64,000 bases of DNA, taken from Asterella californica. Taxonomy: Eukaryota > Streptophyta > Marchantiopsida > Marchantiales > Aytoniaceae. The notes beneath the pieces are model-generated. The model was not told where the DNA came from, made no database searches, and was given only the letters and a program-made list of their open reading frames with translations. The stretch covers positions 6,138,001 to 6,202,000 of the forward strand of contig JAYKYS010000010.1 in the NCBI GenBank assembly GCA_036924285.1, written 5' to 3'. A program made the position numbers and the translations under genes. Of this stretch, positions 59,404 through 64,000 are shown piece after piece (positions within the stretch are counted from its first letter, which is position 1; each line of letters opens with the position of its first letter).

Positions 59404-60770
59404 ATGGATCGTAAGAGCAAAAGCTCTGCTATTGCTGTCGCTACGTCTATTGCATCTACCTCTACTGCCGCACCTTCTGTAGCATCTATGAGTGCATCGA
59501 CGACAAGATCAGGTCTTGATACTTCTGAGATTTTGAAAACGCTTGCAGTCTTGGTCCAACAACATTTGATCGTTGGTGGAGGTGAGTTAAAATCTACAAA
59601 GGCTTTGCAAGGAATTGTGAATAGATGCGGAAGATTTGAAGATAGAGATTTTTCTAGGTATTTGTTTTAAGTATAGAGGAGAGATGGAGCTTGTGAGGGT
59701 GACTGATGCAGAGATGATCGGTAGTTTTGAGTTAATTGTGATTCTTGAGTTGTGGGATCAAGTTAGAGATGTGCAGAGAACAAATCATGGTGTTTGGATG
59801 AGTTTTGAACGAGCTCTTAGAGAGGAGTTGCTTGAAGAGGGTTGTGAGAGGGTTACTAGAAGAATGACGCTCGAGCGGATTGAGCAACAACTTGGTCGTA
59901 TGATAGGACTGAATGAGTTGTTGAGAGAATTCAATCAGAGATTCGACAGATTTCAGTGGTTGAGCGTATACATTGGATGCTAGAGAGCTTTTATTGCAAG
60001 CTATCGATGATACCACGGAAGATCACTTACGCTTCATGTTAGTAGATTGATCGGTTGAAGGAGGTGTTACTACTGACTAAGAAAGAGTCGAGGATGTTGT
60101 GGTTATTTTAACGAGGCAGAGACGAAGAAGAGTGGCTGTAGACTAACGTCCGCTTGGAGAAGTGACTCTCAACCTCACATTGCTCCTCAAGTACAGTAGC
60201 CTCTGACTGTTGTTCCCAGACCAGCTACAGAGAACCAAGGTCAACAGAATCAAATTAAAGATATGATCCGATAGATGCGAGCGTGGAAGATAGAGCTAAC
60301 TCGCTTGCAAAAGAGCAACTGCCAGTGCTTGTTGTTTGGTGTGACAGTGTAGATCATCTTCGAAAAGACTGTTAAGAGCTTTGCGAGATGATGTCATACG
60401 CTATCAGAACGGTAGGTTACATCTTTCTCCTATAGATAGTCGTTGAACATGCAAATGTTGACGTATATGCTGCACATATTGAAGTTTCTTCTAGTCCTAC
60501 TTTACCAGATAAGACTGTTGAGAAGAGTAGCACTAAAGTTCTTTTTGAGATATTGAAGAGAGGAGCCGAGACTATCCATAGGATCACATGGTGGATAGAT
60601 CTTGTAGACACTATGACTATCAAAGCATTCTTGGACGTGGATAGACACGTTCACTGACAGGATGTGTCTATGGAGGAAAAGAGATGACGAGATGTCTCTA
60701 AACTTGATACTGGAGTTCCAGAGGACACTGGAGATAGACAGAGAGTCACTAGGAGACTAGCAGCTCCACT
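59404..60770 (+). pseudogene. Ty3/gypsy-type gag, broken
   Basis: An ATG at 59404 opens an 89-codon Ser/Ala/Thr-rich frame that reaches FEDRDFSRYLF. The protein continues in another frame at about 59660-59975 with the helical capsid-like part (FELIVILELWDQVRDV, FERALREELLEEG, NELLREFNQRFD), then shifts again (LDARELLLQAIDDTTEDHL near 59970-60030). Around 60330-60370 a frame reads WCDSVDHLRKDC, a CCHC zinc knuckle whose first Cys is missing. At least three frame breaks and several stops. Orientation is opposite to the integrase pseudogene at 55.4-56.6 kb, so the two are not one element. No pol domain follows. Confidence 0.75.
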
Positions 60771-61289
60771 CTAAAACTCAGCAACTTTATAACTTAGCGA
60801 CTCTATAACTTTTCTGCTTATCTCGTCCTACAAACACAGGTTCTGAAAACTCTTCCTCTTACAGATAGGAGAATCTTTTAAAGTCTGTCTATTTCCTTCG
60901 TGGTTTGTAGGAACGATCAAAAATTGAACACAACGTTTATCATCTGGACTACAAATCCTAGCATAGTGAGATCTGTCATCCTTAACCTTGATGTCCATCG
61001 GAAATGCAATGATATACAGCTGACCAAGGATTATAAGATAAGAAGTAGAAGATTGCACGAAGAAGTTGGAGCAGAAAAGTTATTTGGAGTACTTTTTACA
61101 AGATTTCTAATCTGAATAAGTTTGAAAATTTCATTATGTAGATTGTAGTATGTAGTACATGTTTACATCTTTAAATTAAAAAAAAGACCACGTCTAGAGA
61201 TAGTTATGGTGGTTAGAGTTAGTGAACGAAAGATGAAATAACACGCTTTACTAACATATAAGCTTAGAAATTAGTCCCTAGAACCAGTT
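60771..61289. other. Debris downstream of gag
   Basis: A 71-codon plus-strand frame (60900-61115) is unassigned. A poly(A)-like AAAAAAAGACC lies near 61180. Confidence 0.35.
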
Positions 61290-61620
61290 GTGTTTTCACA
61301 GGTAGTTGAATAAACTTGTAGGGAGGAGATCTCAAGATCAAATCCTCTGGGGTTCACAACCGACTTGGAGTAGGTTGGTCCCTTAGAGAGAATATGTGGA
61401 GCACCAAGTTGCTTACAGACAGAACGCTTGATGTCCCTTAAACGTAACATGAATGTGGGACGCCTCCGTCATTCATACACTAGTGCCGTCACCTTGTGTG
61501 GATGCTAGATGAAGATTATTGCCGGATTAAAGAGAGGGCCGGGATAATTAGTACGAATTTGATGTGTGGCTCTATAAGTCTGGGATATTGAGATGACATC
61601 AAAGATACTCCAAGTCAGTA
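61290..61620 (+). mobile_element. tRNA-derived SINE-like element, family G copy 2
   Basis: It carries GGAGGAGATCTCAAGATC followed by AAATCCTC (B-box-like) near 61325, then the blocks shared with 36430-36810: GGAGCACCAAGTTGC, GGGACGCCTCCG, GGATGCTAGA, AATTAGTACGAAT and GATGACATCAAAGATA. Non-coding. Confidence 0.6.
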
Positions 61621-62460
61621 CCAATTCTTTTGTAGAAAAATATAGGTAAAAAATTCAAGTCGAACTGATATATGAGGAGACACGTACGACATTTCGAAGT
61701 TAAAAGAGATGGGAGAACGACAACGACTATAACTCGGGCTCTGGATATCAGAACGAGATGACTTCAGTCGTGAGAAATAGTCATGGTTAAAGGGGCTGGA
61801 GAACGACAACGGCTATAACTCGGACTTTAGGTGTCTGAATGAGATGATTTTGGTGGTTAGTGGTAGCTGTGGTGAAGTTACTTCGAGTAGAGGTGTCAAA
61901 AGCTAACTATATAACCGACTCGGTAGTCGTCCGTACATATGGATATGTGAAGGCATGTTAATTAGTTTTCTTGACATCTAAGAAGATATTATGTGTTGAA
62001 TTTTTAATAGAGATTTATTTTTCTGTTGCCACTTGTCCATAGCATCATTTTACACTTGTTAAGTAACAGTGGAGGTCACATAAAAGGAATGGAAGAAAAT
62101 CTGATAAGGGGTGTAAAACAGGAGTTAGATTTTTTGTCAATCAATCGAAGACACTTATCGAAAAGCGGAGAAGAGACGTTTACAAAGCTTACGACTAGAA
62201 GAATTTTTTTACTAATAATAGTTTTGACATCGAGGAATTGAGGATAAATGGTAGAAACGAATAGAGAGGAACTAGCAACTTGTACGCACATTTTTTTGAA
62301 TAAAAAATGAGAAGTTTCTAGGTGAACTCACGAGTACTTCACGGGAGTAGTTTTCTGAAATTCTAAGTTTTTGAGCATGAGATTTTAGTCTGAGTGATCT
62401 AGAGATGAAGATTTACGTGCATGCTATTATCGTATCAGATTCTGCGTGAAGGTTGTCCAG
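61621..62460 (+). repeat. LTR-like region downstream of gag, with repeat F copy 2
   Basis: 61729-61930 carries repeat F (see 56693-56815), 61930-62260 matches the minus strand of 58020-58330, and 62280-62440 directly repeats 59030-59200. It could be the 3' LTR of the element holding the gag pseudogene, running to the junction with family A. Confidence 0.5.
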
Positions 62461-64000
62461 GAAAATGTGAGGTTCATGACTGTGGAGATATGGTGTGCTG
62501 AACAGAGTCAAGAAAGAGATAAACAACCACGAGAACAAACTTCACAAAATATACTAGCTCTTATTTTATAAACACTTCGGTTTCTTTTTCTCTAAGAACA
62601 CCAAATTGAGAAATAGACTTGAGTGGTTTGTAATCTACACCCAACCTCCTAAAACAAGTCTTTGAATCTCAACCTAGACCCAAAACTATCGAAGCGTGGC
62701 TCAAAGCAAACGAAACATCTCTTTGCTAACAATAAGTTTTGCACTAGTATCGCACGATTCAAACCCAGATCCAAACAAAATTTATGTACAAGCCCTTAGC
62801 TAAAACTAGTTACCACAAGTCATACACAACCAACTAGAACTCTAACAAATCCAAAAGGATTAAAACTGTAGCGAAGAAATCCAAGAAGACCTATCTGAGA
62901 CCTTTCTTCTCGCCAAACTGTCTTCAAATGTCGATAGGGTCTTCTTTCCTAACTCTTTTGGCTCCAAGAATCTCAGATCCGACACCCAACACCCAAGATA
63001 TGAACAACTTTTGTCGCATGTGACTGAAATCTCAAGACCTCCTCCTTGTAGTCTAAATCCACGCACACCGCTCAAACGAATAGTCCGATCTGTGATCCGT
63101 CTTTCTTGAAAGATAGATCTAGCTATCATGATCCCAACAAGACTCCAAACAAGCCATTTGGAGTTCTTGTCGCAAAACACGTAAGAAAATTTGCTCACAA
63201 GAAGCAAAAAAACTAACGTAAATCGACTCCTTGCGACTCAAACTTCCTCACCACACCCAAACCAACAATCTAATCCACATACGGTCATCTCTTATGTCCC
63301 GGTGAAGACTTCTTGATCATATCGACACTAAGAACGAAGAGCTTGGCTGACCGATTACCAAGAACAATCCAACCTCAGGTCGCATGTGAACAAAAACTAA
63401 CATAAGCGCTTCCTTGCGAGTCAATTTCACCTAGAACTCTTGAATCGTCTGATGAAACTTCATATCGTCTTCAATTGCTTGAAGAACTCGGTGTAATCTG
63501 ATCTTGATGGATCCAAGGAGAACAAGTTTGAACTTCAGAACGGTCCGAACGGTCCAACTATCCTTCGCATGTCACTAAAGCACTCCAAATCCTCTTTTCT
63601 ATGTCTCAATTTCTTCCAAAATACATTACAATCCATCTTTTTCACCAACCTTATTAACCAGTGCGTAGCCTGCACAAATCTAACCCAATGATGCCTTGTA
63701 TGTTTGCACTAAACCTCCTAAGCTCTCAAACCGTCCATCAACAGGTCATAGATCCAAGCTAACCCCTTAAGCATGTCCCCTTATGTTCACAATACTTGAG
63801 TTTTGCTCTCAAATTCTGATCAAGCAGCCCACTTGCACCCTTAGTATAGCTCTCAGAATCAGAAATAACCAATTAGCATCAATAAGCTAAGGCTTAGCTT
63901 GATTTTCTCATCTTTCAAACTTTATAACGTCACCATTAAGCGCCCAAATGGAACAAAATAATGAAGTGCCCTTGATCACCTAACAATGAGCTCTACCACT
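62424..64000 (+). repeat. Dispersed repeat family A, copy 3, cut by the window end
   Basis: It parallels 590-2140 in the same orientation from GTATCAGATTCTGCG (copy 1: GTATCAAATTTTACG) through TGTGGAGATAT.GTGTGCTGAACAGAG to the final CCAAATGGAACA...GAGCTCTACCA. Length agrees within ~30 bp over 1.55 kb. Its left edge directly continues the LTR-like region, which suggests either one composite element or a junction of two. A 115-codon minus frame (63207-62860) is not conserved in copy 1. Confidence 0.7.

Noticed and set aside
63000..63207. 115-codon minus-strand frame in repeat A copy 3
   Set aside because: Not conserved at the corresponding place of copy 1.

Overview
The window looks like nuclear DNA of a land plant. 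Evidence: two multi-exon, GT-AG spliced genes of plant type (a plastid-type APS reductase with an Fe-S core and a C-terminal thioredoxin-like domain, and a cytosolic plant-type NAD-dependent glycerol-3-phosphate dehydrogenase), plus abundant decayed plant-style transposable elements (hAT, Ty3/gypsy, tRNA-derived SINEs, MITEs). The eight-exon APS reductase suggests a non-seed plant such as a bryophyte rather than an angiosperm, but that is an inference of low confidence. There is no bacterial operon structure, CRISPR array or recognisable rRNA/tRNA gene.

Layout. 1-5.3 kb: a dispersed repeat (family A) followed by a broken hAT transposon. 6.5-12.8 kb: a possible broken coding stretch, a striking pair of perfect hairpins, the APS reductase gene (8066-11319) and a 0.45 kb tandem duplication behind it. 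14.3-19.7 kb: a single-exon gene for an unrecognised 413-residue protein (15522-16763), whose C-terminal half contains a duplicated domain, with doubtful ORFs on both sides. 20-26 kb: mostly anonymous, with a GC-rich island, a second pair of hairpins and a TA-flanked MITE. 26.2-30.6 kb: the glycerol-3-phosphate dehydrogenase gene, with a ~55-bp minisatellite filling half of its long third intron.

32-64 kb is a repeat graveyard with no intact gene that I can recognise: two copies of a GATCACA-type MITE, an inverted copy of family A, hAT fragments, a modular tandem-repeat block with hairpins (40.2-40.9 kb), two copies of a snap-back repeat (family B), a second hAT relic, a minus-strand Ty3/gypsy integrase pseudogene, a plus-strand gag pseudogene, LTR-like pieces in both orientations, three SINE-like copies, and a third copy of family A running off the right end.

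Functionally, the two confident genes belong to separate primary pathways (plastid sulfate reduction; cytosolic glycerol-3-phosphate/NADH shuttling) and are not obviously linked. Most noteworthy: a CxxS in place of CxxC in the APS reductase redox domain, the twin perfect hairpins about 450 bp upstream of its start codon and similar hairpin pairs at three other loci, and the unrecognised duplicated-domain protein. Exon boundaries and repeat limits were set by eye; no database search or alignment program was run.
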